A DNA stretch of 64,000 nt from M3007 sp964484205. Lineage in GTDB: Bacteria; Bacteroidota; Bacteroidia; Chitinophagales; Saprospiraceae. Both the position numbers and the translations under genes were made by a program. The notes below the pieces were generated by a model. It was given only the letters and a program-made list of their open reading frames with translations. It did no database searches and had not been told where the DNA came from. The stretch lies in the NCBI GenBank assembly GCA_964484205.1, contig CAZAEZ010000021.1, forward strand, positions 1 through 64,000, read 5' to 3'. Below, piece after piece: positions 1 to 7,629 of the stretch. How positions within the stretch are numbered: position 1 is the stretch's first letter; every line of letters starts with the position of its first letter.

Positions 1-120
1 CTAACTAAATTAAAATTGAAATGAGAGCAGACACTCCTCCCCGTGGGGGGAGGGGGGCTTGCCCTCTAACTAAATTAAAATTGAAATGAGAGCAGACACT
101 CCTCCCCGTGGGGGGAGGGG
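1..120. repeat. Two direct copies of a 55-bp repeat with an internal hairpin
   Basis: Bases 1-55 and 66-120 are the same sequence, separated by a 10-base spacer (period 65). Each copy ends in a C-run/G-run palindrome (cctcccc-gt-gggggagg) that would fold into a strong hairpin. The block lies upstream of the RND permease and holds no gene. It may be a larger array cut by the window edge; no function can be assigned. Confidence 0.85.
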
Positions 121-184
121 ATGGGGGTGGGGTCGAAAAACCCAAAAAACCAAAACTAAAAAATCACCCTTTTACGCTTAAGCA

Positions 185-3100
185 ATGAAAGAATTCAAAC
201 CAACCTCCTGGTCCATCGATAACCGGACGAGCATTTTTATCGTCACTGTGCTCATCACGCTCGCCGGCATCATGTCGTACAACTCCCTGCCGAAGGAGCA
301 ATTCCCCGACGTGGTGGTGCCCACCATTTTCGTATCCACGGTGTACCCCGGCGCCTCGCCCACCGATATGGAACAACTGGTCACCAAACCCATTGAAAAA
401 GAGCTCAAGGGCATCGCCGGGGTTAAAAAAGTAACCTCTTCCTCCGTCCAGGATTTTTCCAGCATCATCGTCGAGTTTAACACCAACCTCGATGTGGTGC
501 TTTGCAAAAACAAGGTCAAAGATGCTGTGGACAAAGCCAAGCAAGACCTGCCCAACGACCTGCTGGACGACCCGGAAGTCACGGAGTTCGACATCTCCGA
601 AATCCCCATCATGAACGTCAACATCTCGGGCGATTTCAGTTTGGACAAACTCAAGGACTACGCCGAAAAACTCAAAGACCGGATTGAGGAAATGCGCGAG
701 ATCACCCGCGTCGACATGGTGGGCGCCCTCGAAAAAGAGGTGCAAGTCAATGTGGACAAATACAAAATGGCCGCGGCGCAACTGAGTTTCATGGATATCG
801 AAAACGCAATTGCCTTTGAAAACATGACCATTTCGGCGGGCAACGTCGACATCGGCGGCATGACGCGCTCGATCTCCATTCGCGGCGATTTTACCAATAT
901 CGAGCAGATCAAAAACATTGTCATCAACTCCCAATCGGGCGCGCAATTATTTCTGAAAGACGTGGCCGAGGTAAAAATGGGCTACGAGGAACAGGAAAGT
1001 TTCAGCCGCCTGAACGGCAAAAATGTGATCGCGCTCAACGTCATCAAACGCTCGGGCGAAAACCTCATCAACGCCTCCGACAAGATCAAGGAAATCGTGG
1101 AGGAAATGAAAATCACCGATTTCCCGTCCAACCTCGACGTAGTGATCACCGGCGACCAAAGCCGCGCCACCCGCGTCACGCTGCACGACCTGATCAACAC
1201 CATCATCATCGGCTTCATCCTCGTGGCGCTCATCCTCATGTTTTTCATGGGCGGCACCAACGCCATTTTCGTAGCCATGTCGGTACCGCTGTCGATGTGC
1301 ATTGCCTTCATGGTGTTGCCGGCGTTTGGGTTTACCCTCAACATGATCGTGCTGTTTGCCTTTTTGCTCGGGTTGGGTATCGTGGTGGACGACGCCATTG
1401 TGGTCATTGAAAATACGCACCGGATTTACCACGAGGAAAAACTCGGCATTATTGCCACGGCAAAAAAAGCTGCCGCCGAAGTGTTTCTGCCCGTGTTATC
1501 GGGCACCGTCACGACCCTGGCGCCGTTTTTCCCGCTGGTGTTCTGGGGTGGTATTTTTGGAAAATTCATGCACTTTTTGCCCGTCACCATAATCATCACC
1601 CTGACGGCCTCGCTGTTGGTTGCCTACATTATCAACCCGGTGTTCGCCGTGTGGTTTATGCGTCGCGACGACGATGAAACCATCAAGACCGACCCGGTGA
1701 AAGCCCGCCGCCGTACCATCATCGGTTATGTGCTGTATGGCCTGGCCCTGGTGTATTTCTACCTGAACAGCAACTTTTTCATGGGCAACCTGCTCGTCAC
1801 CATTGCACTGTTCGTTGTGCTTTACCGCTACGTGCTGGCCGGGGTGGTCGAGCGTTTTCAAACAAAATTCTGGCCCGCTTTTCAGCGCTTGTACGCCCGT
1901 TTTCTGGAGTTTTCCCTGCGCCGCCCCTGGACGATGCTCATCGGCATGTTTGTGCTGCTCATCGGCTCCTGCGGCATTACTGCCAGCCGGCAGGCCAACA
2001 TCGTGTTGTTCCCCAGCGCCGACCCCAACTTTATCTACGTGTACCTGAACCTGCCGGTGGGCACCGACGTGAACGTCACCGACTCGCTCACCCGGGTCAT
2101 GGAAGGCAAGGTCATGGAAGTGCTGGGCCCCGACAATCCCATCGTCGAGTCCGTCATCGCCAATGTGGCGCTGAACGCCTCGGAAGATCAGTTCGACCGC
2201 TCGGCCACTTCCAACAAGGGCAAGGTGGGTATTGCCTTCGTCGAATACGGCAAACGCAACGGTGTGAGCACCAAAGCCCTGATGGACGAAATCCGCCAGG
2301 CCACCAAAGGCGTCATTCCCGGCGCCGAGATCACCGTCGACCAGGAGCAGGGCGGCCCGCCTACGCCCAAGCCGATTTCGGTGGAAATTCGCGGCGACGA
2401 CTTCGACCAACTCCGCGACGTGTCCATTGCCGTGAAACACTACCTCGATTCGCTGGCCATACCCGGTGTGGAGGAATTGCGCAGCGACCTGATCGTGTCC
2501 AAACCCGAGATCAACATCCAGATCGACCGCGACCGCGCCAACCGCGAGGGCATCAGTACCGCCCAGATCGGCGGCGAATTCCGCACGGCCATTCTCGGCA
2601 AGGAAGCCAGCAAATACCGCGACGGCGAAGACGAGGTGCCGATCAATATCCGGCTGCAAAAAGACCAGCGCGAGAACATCAATGCCGTGGAAAACCTCAA
2701 CATCACCTTCCGCGACATGAACATGGGCGGCGTGTTGCGCTCCGTACCGATGTCGGCCCTGGCCGATGTGAAATACCGCAACACCTTTGCCGGCATCCGC
2801 CGCAAAGACCAGGAGCGCATGGTCACCCTGGCGTCGAACATCACCGCCGAGTACCAGCCCAAGCAAACACAGGTGGTCAACGCGGTGAAAGCCGCCCTGC
2901 TGGCCCTGCCGCAATACGACGGCGTGACGGTCAGTTTTGCCGGAGAAGACGCCGAAATGATGGACGCCATGAGCTTCCTCGGGCGTTCGCTGGTCATATC
3001 GCTTTTCATCATTTTGCTCATTTTGGTGACGCAATTCAACTCCATCGGCAAAACATTGATCATCCTTACCGAGGTGGTATTTTCCATCATCGGGGTACTG

Positions 3101-3538
3101 CTCGGCATGGCCATTTTCGACATGGACTTTTCCGTGATCATGATGGGCGTGGGCATTGTGGCGCTGGCGGGTATTGTGGTGCGAAACGGAATTCTGCTCG
3201 TCGAGTTTACCGACGAGTTGCGCGAACGCGGCCAAAACGTGCACGACGCCATCGTTGAAGCCAGCCGCATTCGTATGACGCCGGTGCTGCTCACCGCCAC
3301 GGCGGCCATCCTCGGTCTGATCCCCCTGGCGGTCGGTTTCAACATCGACTTCGAGAGCCTGTTTGCCACCGGCGATCCGAAGATTTACTTCGGTGGCGAC
3401 TCGGTGGCCTTCTGGGGCCCCTTGTCGTGGACGATCGTGTTCGGCCTTGGTTTTGCCACCTTCATCACACTGATCATTTTGCCGGTCATGTACCTGAAAG
3501 GCTGGCAGGTGAAGCAGTGGTGGGATCGGCACGCGTAA
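185..3538 (+). CDS. RND-family efflux transporter permease (HAE1/AcrB type)
   Basis: A 1117-residue inner-membrane permease of the resistance-nodulation-division superfamily, which drives proton-coupled export of drugs or other amphiphiles through a periplasmic adaptor and a TolC-like channel. The N-terminal helix (about residues 15-33) is followed by a periplasmic porter domain, a transmembrane block (about 335-490) holding the paired acidic residues of the proton relay in GIVVDDAIVVIEN, a second porter domain (about 610-930) and a second transmembrane block (about 940-1105). The length is slightly above the usual 1030-1060. The ATG at 185 gives the canonical N-terminus. Adaptor and channel genes are not in the window and should lie to the left. 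Substrate unknown. Confidence 0.95.
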   Translation: MKEFKPTSWSIDNRTSIFIVTVLITLAGIMSYNSLPKEQFPDVVVPTIFVSTVYPGASPTDMEQLVTKPIEKELKGIAGVKKVTSSSVQDFSSIIVEFNTNLDVVLCKNKVKDAVDKAKQDLPNDLLDDPEVTEFDISEIPIMNVNISGDFSLDKLKDYAEKLKDRIEEMREITRVDMVGALEKEVQVNVDKYKMAAAQLSFMDIENAIAFENMTISAGNVDIGGMTRSISIRGDFTNIEQIKNIVINSQSGAQLFLKDVAEVKMGYEEQESFSRLNGKNVIALNVIKRSGENLINASDKIKEIVEEMKITDFPSNLDVVITGDQSRATRVTLHDLINTIIIGFILVALILMFFMGGTNAIFVAMSVPLSMCIAFMVLPAFGFTLNMIVLFAFLLGLGIVVDDAIVVIENTHRIYHEEKLGIIATAKKAAAEVFLPVLSGTVTTLAPFFPLVFWGGIFGKFMHFLPVTIIITLTASLLVAYIINPVFAVWFMRRDDDETIKTDPVKARRRTIIGYVLYGLALVYFYLNSNFFMGNLLVTIALFVVLYRYVLAGVVERFQTKFWPAFQRLYARFLEFSLRRPWTMLIGMFVLLIGSCGITASRQANIVLFPSADPNFIYVYLNLPVGTDVNVTDSLTRVMEGKVMEVLGPDNPIVESVIANVALNASEDQFDRSATSNKGKVGIAFVEYGKRNGVSTKALMDEIRQATKGVIPGAEITVDQEQGGPPTPKPISVEIRGDDFDQLRDVSIAVKHYLDSLAIPGVEELRSDLIVSKPEINIQIDRDRANREGISTAQIGGEFRTAILGKEASKYRDGEDEVPINIRLQKDQRENINAVENLNITFRDMNMGGVLRSVPMSALADVKYRNTFAGIRRKDQERMVTLASNITAEYQPKQTQVVNAVKAALLALPQYDGVTVSFAGEDAEMMDAMSFLGRSLVISLFIILLILVTQFNSIGKTLIILTEVVFSIIGVLLGMAIFDMDFSVIMMGVGIVALAGIVVRNGILLVEFTDELRERGQNVHDAIVEASRIRMTPVLLTATAAILGLIPLAVGFNIDFESLFATGDPKIYFGGDSVAFWGPLSWTIVFGLGFATFITLIILPVMYLKGWQVKQWWDRHA

Positions 3539-3542
3539 CGCG

Positions 3543-3615
3543 AACCTCCGGTTCGCGACCCAAAAGCGGCGCGTACGAACCCTCGTTGGTTTGTACGCGC
3601 CGTTTTTGTATTTTT
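3543..3615. repeat. 73-bp direct repeat, copy 1 (flanks the PIN toxin-antitoxin pair)
   Basis: Identical over 73 bases to 4339-4411. It contains a small hairpin (gcgaacc/ggttcgc, partly just outside) and a strong terminator hairpin. The two copies bracket a toxin-antitoxin pair exactly, as expected for a cassette that was inserted, or that can be lost, by recombination between the repeats. Confidence 0.9.
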
Positions 3616-3616
3616 G
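3568..3616 (+). terminator. Rho-independent terminator after the RND gene
   Basis: Arms ggcgcgtacgaac (3568-3580) and gtttgtacgcgcc (3589-3601) pair over 13 bases with one G-U, with an 8-base loop and a T-rich tail (3602-3616). It lies 29 bases after the RND stop codon. Confidence 0.85.
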
Positions 3617-3630
3617 TTAAAAAATAAAAC

Positions 3631-3834
3631 ATGAGCACTCCAGTCGCACCACCACTTACCAATGTTCAACTCGAATTGCTAAAACTCTTTGCAATCGGTG
3701 TATCAGACGAAGAAGTGCTTGAAATCCGCCGGATATTAGCGCGCTACTTTATGGAAAAAGCGGTGAATGGCGCTACGGAAGTCTGGAAGGAGAAAGGCTA
3801 TACCACCGAACAACTGTTGAACGAGCCGTCCTGA
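3631..3834 (+). CDS. Small antitoxin-like protein paired with a PIN toxin
   Basis: A 67-residue protein placed 3 bases before a PIN-domain ribonuclease gene, the usual order for a type II antitoxin and toxin. The middle section (about residues 15-45) is predicted helical, with an ISDEEV-like stretch followed by RRILARYF. I do not recognise a named DNA-binding fold with certainty. The role as antitoxin is inferred from size, spacing and neighbour. The gene is visibly richer in A and T than the RND gene, and the pair sits between perfect direct repeats, consistent with horizontal acquisition. Confidence 0.75.
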   Translation: MSTPVAPPLTNVQLELLKLFAIGVSDEEVLEIRRILARYFMEKAVNGATEVWKEKGYTTEQLLNEPS

Positions 3835-3837
3835 TGC

Positions 3838-4245
3838 ATGCTGTTTGTCCTGGATACCAACATTTTGGTTGCATCGCTGTCGCGCACGTCAACCCATCAT
3901 TGGGTTATTGAAGCACTCTTGGAAGAGCGCTTCGAAATTTGTGTTAGCCACGACATCCTGCTTGAATATGAAGAAGTGCTGCTTCGCAAATACGGCCAAC
4001 TTATCGCCACCAATTTTCTAAAAGCCCTGCAAGAACTTCCCAATGTCAACAATGTGGAAGTTTGGTACCATTGGAATTTGTTGGCCGACGAAACCGACAA
4101 CAAGTTTGTAGACGCAGCAGTGGCAGGAGGAGCCGCTTTCATCGTTTCGGAAGACCGTCATTTTCGCAAACTGGAAACCGTAGACTTTCCTAAGGTCACG
4201 CTGATGCGGCTTGACGATTTCAAATATTGGTGCAATAACCGATAA
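3838..4245 (+). CDS. PIN-domain toxin (putative endoribonuclease, COG1569-like)
   Basis: A 135-residue PIN-domain protein. The first acidic residue lies in LDTNILVASL at the N-terminus. A conserved Glu lies around residue 40-45 (LLEYEEVL). A C-terminal acidic cluster is in ADETDNKFVDAA, followed by FIVSEDRHF. These are the metal-binding residues of PIN ribonucleases. By family precedent it would cleave RNA when not held by its partner, the 67-residue product encoded 3 bases upstream. The cassette is bounded by 73-bp direct repeats. Confidence 0.88.
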   Translation: MLFVLDTNILVASLSRTSTHHWVIEALLEERFEICVSHDILLEYEEVLLRKYGQLIATNFLKALQELPNVNNVEVWYHWNLLADETDNKFVDAAVAGGAAFIVSEDRHFRKLETVDFPKVTLMRLDDFKYWCNNR

Positions 4246-4338
4246 AGCTATTTTTACATGTCTGAAAAAGCCCTTGAACGTAGTGTCCCCCAAAATACCC
4301 AATCAGAATCGTTACCTGCCCAAACCTTGTACGTTTAA

Positions 4339-4411
4339 AACCTCCGGTTCGCGACCCAAAAGCGGCGCGTACGAACCCTCGTTGGTTTGTACGCGCCGTT
4401 TTTGTATTTTT
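4339..4411. repeat. 73-bp direct repeat, copy 2
   Basis: Perfect copy of 3543-3615, offset by 796 bases. The intervening segment holds only the PIN toxin-antitoxin pair and about 90 bases of non-coding DNA. Confidence 0.9.
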
Positions 4412-4412
4412 C
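4364..4412 (+). terminator. Rho-independent terminator inside repeat copy 2
   Basis: Same 13-bp stem, 8-base loop and T-rich tail as in copy 1. It separates the toxin-antitoxin pair from the EAD/ABC unit. A reading frame opening at TTG 4387 starts within the second arm of this stem and is therefore an unlikely translation start. Confidence 0.8.
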
Positions 4413-4482
4413 AAACAATTACCGCACGTCATTCAAAAAAACTAGATTTGCACTAGATAAACAGCAAATACGACACCCGCGC

Positions 4483-4779
4483 TTGATTTCTCCAAACGAA
4501 ATACTGGACCGACGCAACGAGATTAAGGACTGTATCGCAGCCGACGCTGTAGCCGATGCTGTGCGCCGGCTTATCGATTTTATGCGCGACTTCCATGCAA
4601 ATATGGAAGATGAAGCGATTATGATCAGCATGGATTTTACCGAATTGGAGAAAGAAACGCAACGTGCAATCGTTGACAGGAAGGAAGCGAAGGACAACAA
4701 GCGACAAATAGCCAACCGCATATTGTCTGCACTGAACACAGCCTGGTCAAAACTCGAATCCAAACTCGAACGCGCATGA
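4483..4779 (+). CDS. Small EAD-like helical protein upstream of the ABC ATPase
   Basis: About 98 residues if translation starts at TTG 4483 (MISPNEILDRRNEI...). The open frame continues upstream into the terminator repeat without an ATG, so the start is uncertain and the gene could have lost its original 5' end. The core RRLIDFMRDF followed by EDEAIMISMDFTELE matches the N-terminal segment of the next protein (LLVDFARNF ... EDEVILLKIQLAELE). This suggests that both carry the same small all-helical adaptor domain of the effector-associated (EAD) kind seen in bacterial conflict and signalling systems. It overlaps the next start codon by four bases (ATGA), so the two are probably translationally coupled. 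Confidence 0.7.
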   Translation: MISPNEILDRRNEIKDCIAADAVADAVRRLIDFMRDFHANMEDEAIMISMDFTELEKETQRAIVDRKEAKDNKRQIANRILSALNTAWSKLESKLERA

Positions 4780-6014
4780 CGGAACAGGTTCAACATCGCG
4801 CCGAAGCCATTCGGCAGGTCATTCGCGAGCATCCGGAGCGCGGGGCAGCTTTGCTGGTCGATTTTGCCCGCAATTTTGCGGTCAACACCGAACGCGAGGA
4901 TGAAGTGATCCTGCTAAAAATCCAACTTGCCGAATTGGAAGGCCCGGGTGAAAAACGCCGCATCATCAAACAACTGGAAGACCTGGCCCAGGCGATCACT
5001 GCGGAATACAACCCTGCCGCGCAACAGGCTTTTGCGGCCAAAGAAAATGCGCTCGCCCAGGCCGTGCGCCAACAAACCGTACCCGACGACCTGGTGCTGC
5101 ACGCCGAAAACATTGTAAAACGGTATCCTTCCAGCGGTTTTACCCTCCAGTTGGACAAACTGGAACTCCACCTGGGGCAAATCACCGGCCTGGTTGGTGA
5201 AAACGCCACCGGAAAAACCACGCTGCTGCGCATACTTGCAGGCGAATTAGCGGCTGATTCGGGCACGCTCCGGTACCCATTGTTTGACCCGGATGCCCGG
5301 TGTTCATGGCCCCAACTCAAACAAAAAATCGCGTTTGTACCGCAAGACCTGCCCCGTTGGCATGGTTCGCTACGCGACAACCTGCATTATGAAGCAGCCC
5401 GGCACGGCCTGCGCGGCGAGGCCAATCGAAAAGCGGTGGACTACATTGTGCAGCGACTGGGTCTTGGTTTGCACCTGCAAAATGATTGGACGGCGTTGTC
5501 CGGAGGGTACAAACTGCGCTTCTCCCTGGCCAAAGCGCTGGTCTGGCAAGCCCAACTGCTGATCATCGACGAGCCGTTGGCATTTCTTGATGTGAAAACG
5601 CAGTTTATTGTACTGAACGACTTGCGCAACCTGACAAAAAGCCTGCGCCGCCCAATGGCCGTCCTGATTAGTTCGCAGCACCTGCACGAAACCGAGGCTG
5701 TGGCCGACCAAATGCTGTTCATGCGTGGCGGCCGACTGGAGAATCTGGGGGCAACCGGCAATCTGGGGGCCAACCGTAAACAAAATATCTTTGAACTCGG
5801 CGGCTCCCTGCGCTACACCGACCTTCAAAAGGCATTGGAAAACTTCCCGCACCATCGCATCTGGACCAACGGCCTGAACTGGATTGTAACCACACCCCTG
5901 TCGATCACCGGACACAGCCTGCTGAACCATTTGGACCAACAGCAAATTAGTTTGGTCTACTTCCGCGATTTGAGCCATTCTGTCAAAACCAAGTTTTATG
6001 AAGACGATCTTTAA
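4776..6014 (+). CDS. ABC ATPase with an N-terminal EAD-like helical domain
   Basis: A 412-residue protein. Residues 1-80 are helical and resemble the preceding small protein. Residues 105-325 are an ABC ATPase: Walker A GENATGKTT (about 141-149), Q-loop near PQD (189-191), signature LSGGY (241-245), Walker B LLIIDEP (261-267), D-loop, and switch His in ISSQHL (about 299). A further 90-residue C-terminal segment follows. The gene overlaps the membrane-protein gene by 17 bases, so ATPase and membrane partner are probably made together. An N-terminal adaptor on an ABC ATPase is unusual. The substrate is unknown, and the complex may be a sensor or effector rather than an ordinary transporter. Confidence 0.85.
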   Translation: MTEQVQHRAEAIRQVIREHPERGAALLVDFARNFAVNTEREDEVILLKIQLAELEGPGEKRRIIKQLEDLAQAITAEYNPAAQQAFAAKENALAQAVRQQTVPDDLVLHAENIVKRYPSSGFTLQLDKLELHLGQITGLVGENATGKTTLLRILAGELAADSGTLRYPLFDPDARCSWPQLKQKIAFVPQDLPRWHGSLRDNLHYEAARHGLRGEANRKAVDYIVQRLGLGLHLQNDWTALSGGYKLRFSLAKALVWQAQLLIIDEPLAFLDVKTQFIVLNDLRNLTKSLRRPMAVLISSQHLHETEAVADQMLFMRGGRLENLGATGNLGANRKQNIFELGGSLRYTDLQKALENFPHHRIWTNGLNWIVTTPLSITGHSLLNHLDQQQISLVYFRDLSHSVKTKFYEDDL

Positions 6015-7596
6015 GTGGCTGGTTCCCGGGTTTATGCGCCGGCTGGACCGTTTCTTATTGGAAAACTATCCGGTTGTCTGGCGTACGCGGGGGCATTATG
6101 TCCTGTTTTATTCCTTTTTGTTGATCCCGGTGCTTTTTGCACTTGGCTTTGCCTATTCCGTTAGCGTGGCCAACCTGACGGTTGATCCGTACAACCATAT
6201 AATTTTTTTCTACGACCCTTATAACAAGGGTATGCTTGTGCTCTTCAGCATAGGCCTGCTGTACTGGGCGTATACGCAATATCAAACCGGATTTTCGTCT
6301 ACCCGCCTGAAGGACATTTTTTTGACCCTGGGTATATACAGCGTGGGCATATTTGCCATGCTCGCCATTACAACGCCGATGTTCCGCTTGGGAACTATCT
6401 TACGAACGGCTTATTTTTTCATTGATGAAAAAGATTTGAACAACTGGGCCCGGCAGGATTTTTACCGGTATGGGTTTGTTTTTAATGATTCGGATAGTTT
6501 CAATATTCCCCCAAACAAGCTGACCACTTATTTCCAGGAGCGGGAAAAAGACTTGGCAACCATTCTCAAAATAGAAAATACAATATTGAAACGTCGTTAT
6601 GATATTGCCTACATAGACAGCATCGGAATAGCGATGGAACAGGATTTGAAACGGCGATCGATAGGGATTAAAAATTCCTTTACGGGATTTTTGCACCATT
6701 ATGGCGACCGCTCCTATATTCCAAGGCCGGGCATTCACTTCGGCTCCTTTTTACCGATGTGGGACTACTGGGCCTACCTGCCTCAAATTGAAAAAAAAAC
6801 AGAAAACAGTGGCCCCCGGAATCAGAACCGCCTTCCGAACTTCAGATCATACCGCTCCTTCCGCTACTTTGAATTGTTCCGAATCGAACTGGAGGAAGAA
6901 AAATACCGGATGGGCAGGCAGGACTGGCGCTTGCTCGCACTGTATAACAACTATTATTTTTTACAAAAAAATCCGGTGTTCCCAGGATCGGTTATTGAAA
7001 AATACGGCATCCCGGTTGGCCTGGACACGGTCCCGCTGGACACCTTCATCCTGGTAAAACCTCAATGCCCCATTGCCCTTGAAAACGCCTACAACTCTGT
7101 GCAGCATGCCCGGCAGTTCATCCGGGAAGGGATACAGTTCTGGCATTACAAAACGCTTTTCTATTACCTGCCGTTCATCACGTTGTTGCTTTTTGCGGCG
7201 CCTTTTCTTTCTTTTCGCATGGCGTTGGGCGCTTTGACTGTCGGTGCAGTTGGAACATTATTTAATATCAGCCTGGATTTTAACAGCGCTTTTCTGAAAT
7301 ACTGGTATTACTGGCACACCCTGGTATACCTGGCGCTGCCGCTCACCGGTTTATTGCTTTTGATCTATTCGGCTATGCTGCGAAAACACATGCCTATTGT
7401 GTCTTTTGCCTTTCACCTGATCGTTCTGGGGCTTGTTATGATTTTATTTCTGGCCTTGTATGGCGACAAAGGCATTTTTAACACCACCGCACTTACGATC
7501 AGCAAACCCGTCAACCTGGCTTTTTTCGGTATGCAGGTAATCGGTTTAACCGGAGTATTGCTTCGAACCTACCTGCAGGCCCTGCCACGGCGGTAA
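5998..7596 (+). CDS. Polytopic membrane protein with a large loop, partner of the ABC ATPase
   Basis: 532 residues. Hydrophobic segments lie at about 33-56, 79-99 and 106-129, followed by a hydrophilic region of about 260 residues (130-388) rich in Tyr, Arg and Phe, then hydrophobic segments at about 389-425, 441-461, 466-488 and 506-524. No signal peptide is needed. The three-plus-several helix layout with a long central insertion fits an ABC permease subunit only loosely, and I do not recognise the family. It starts inside the ATPase gene (17-base overlap). Homology to ABC-2-type permeases is possible. Confidence 0.75.
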   Translation: MKTIFKWLVPGFMRRLDRFLLENYPVVWRTRGHYVLFYSFLLIPVLFALGFAYSVSVANLTVDPYNHIIFFYDPYNKGMLVLFSIGLLYWAYTQYQTGFSSTRLKDIFLTLGIYSVGIFAMLAITTPMFRLGTILRTAYFFIDEKDLNNWARQDFYRYGFVFNDSDSFNIPPNKLTTYFQEREKDLATILKIENTILKRRYDIAYIDSIGIAMEQDLKRRSIGIKNSFTGFLHHYGDRSYIPRPGIHFGSFLPMWDYWAYLPQIEKKTENSGPRNQNRLPNFRSYRSFRYFELFRIELEEEKYRMGRQDWRLLALYNNYYFLQKNPVFPGSVIEKYGIPVGLDTVPLDTFILVKPQCPIALENAYNSVQHARQFIREGIQFWHYKTLFYYLPFITLLLFAAPFLSFRMALGALTVGAVGTLFNISLDFNSAFLKYWYYWHTLVYLALPLTGLLLLIYSAMLRKHMPIVSFAFHLIVLGLVMILFLALYGDKGIFNTTALTISKPVNLAFFGMQVIGLTGVLLRTYLQALPRR

Positions 7597-7629
7597 GCGC
7601 ATACCGGGCAGTTTGTCCGCACGTTGAAA

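Noticed and set aside
1496..3532. Long open frame of 678 codons on the minus strand opposite the RND gene
   Set aside because: It is the shadow of a GC-rich gene: His- and Asp-rich with no family motif, while the plus-strand frame is a clear RND permease.
4387..4482. Start of the EAD gene at TTG 4387
   Set aside because: It lies inside the second arm of a terminator hairpin, and the resulting residues are translated repeat. A start at or after 4483 fits the domain.
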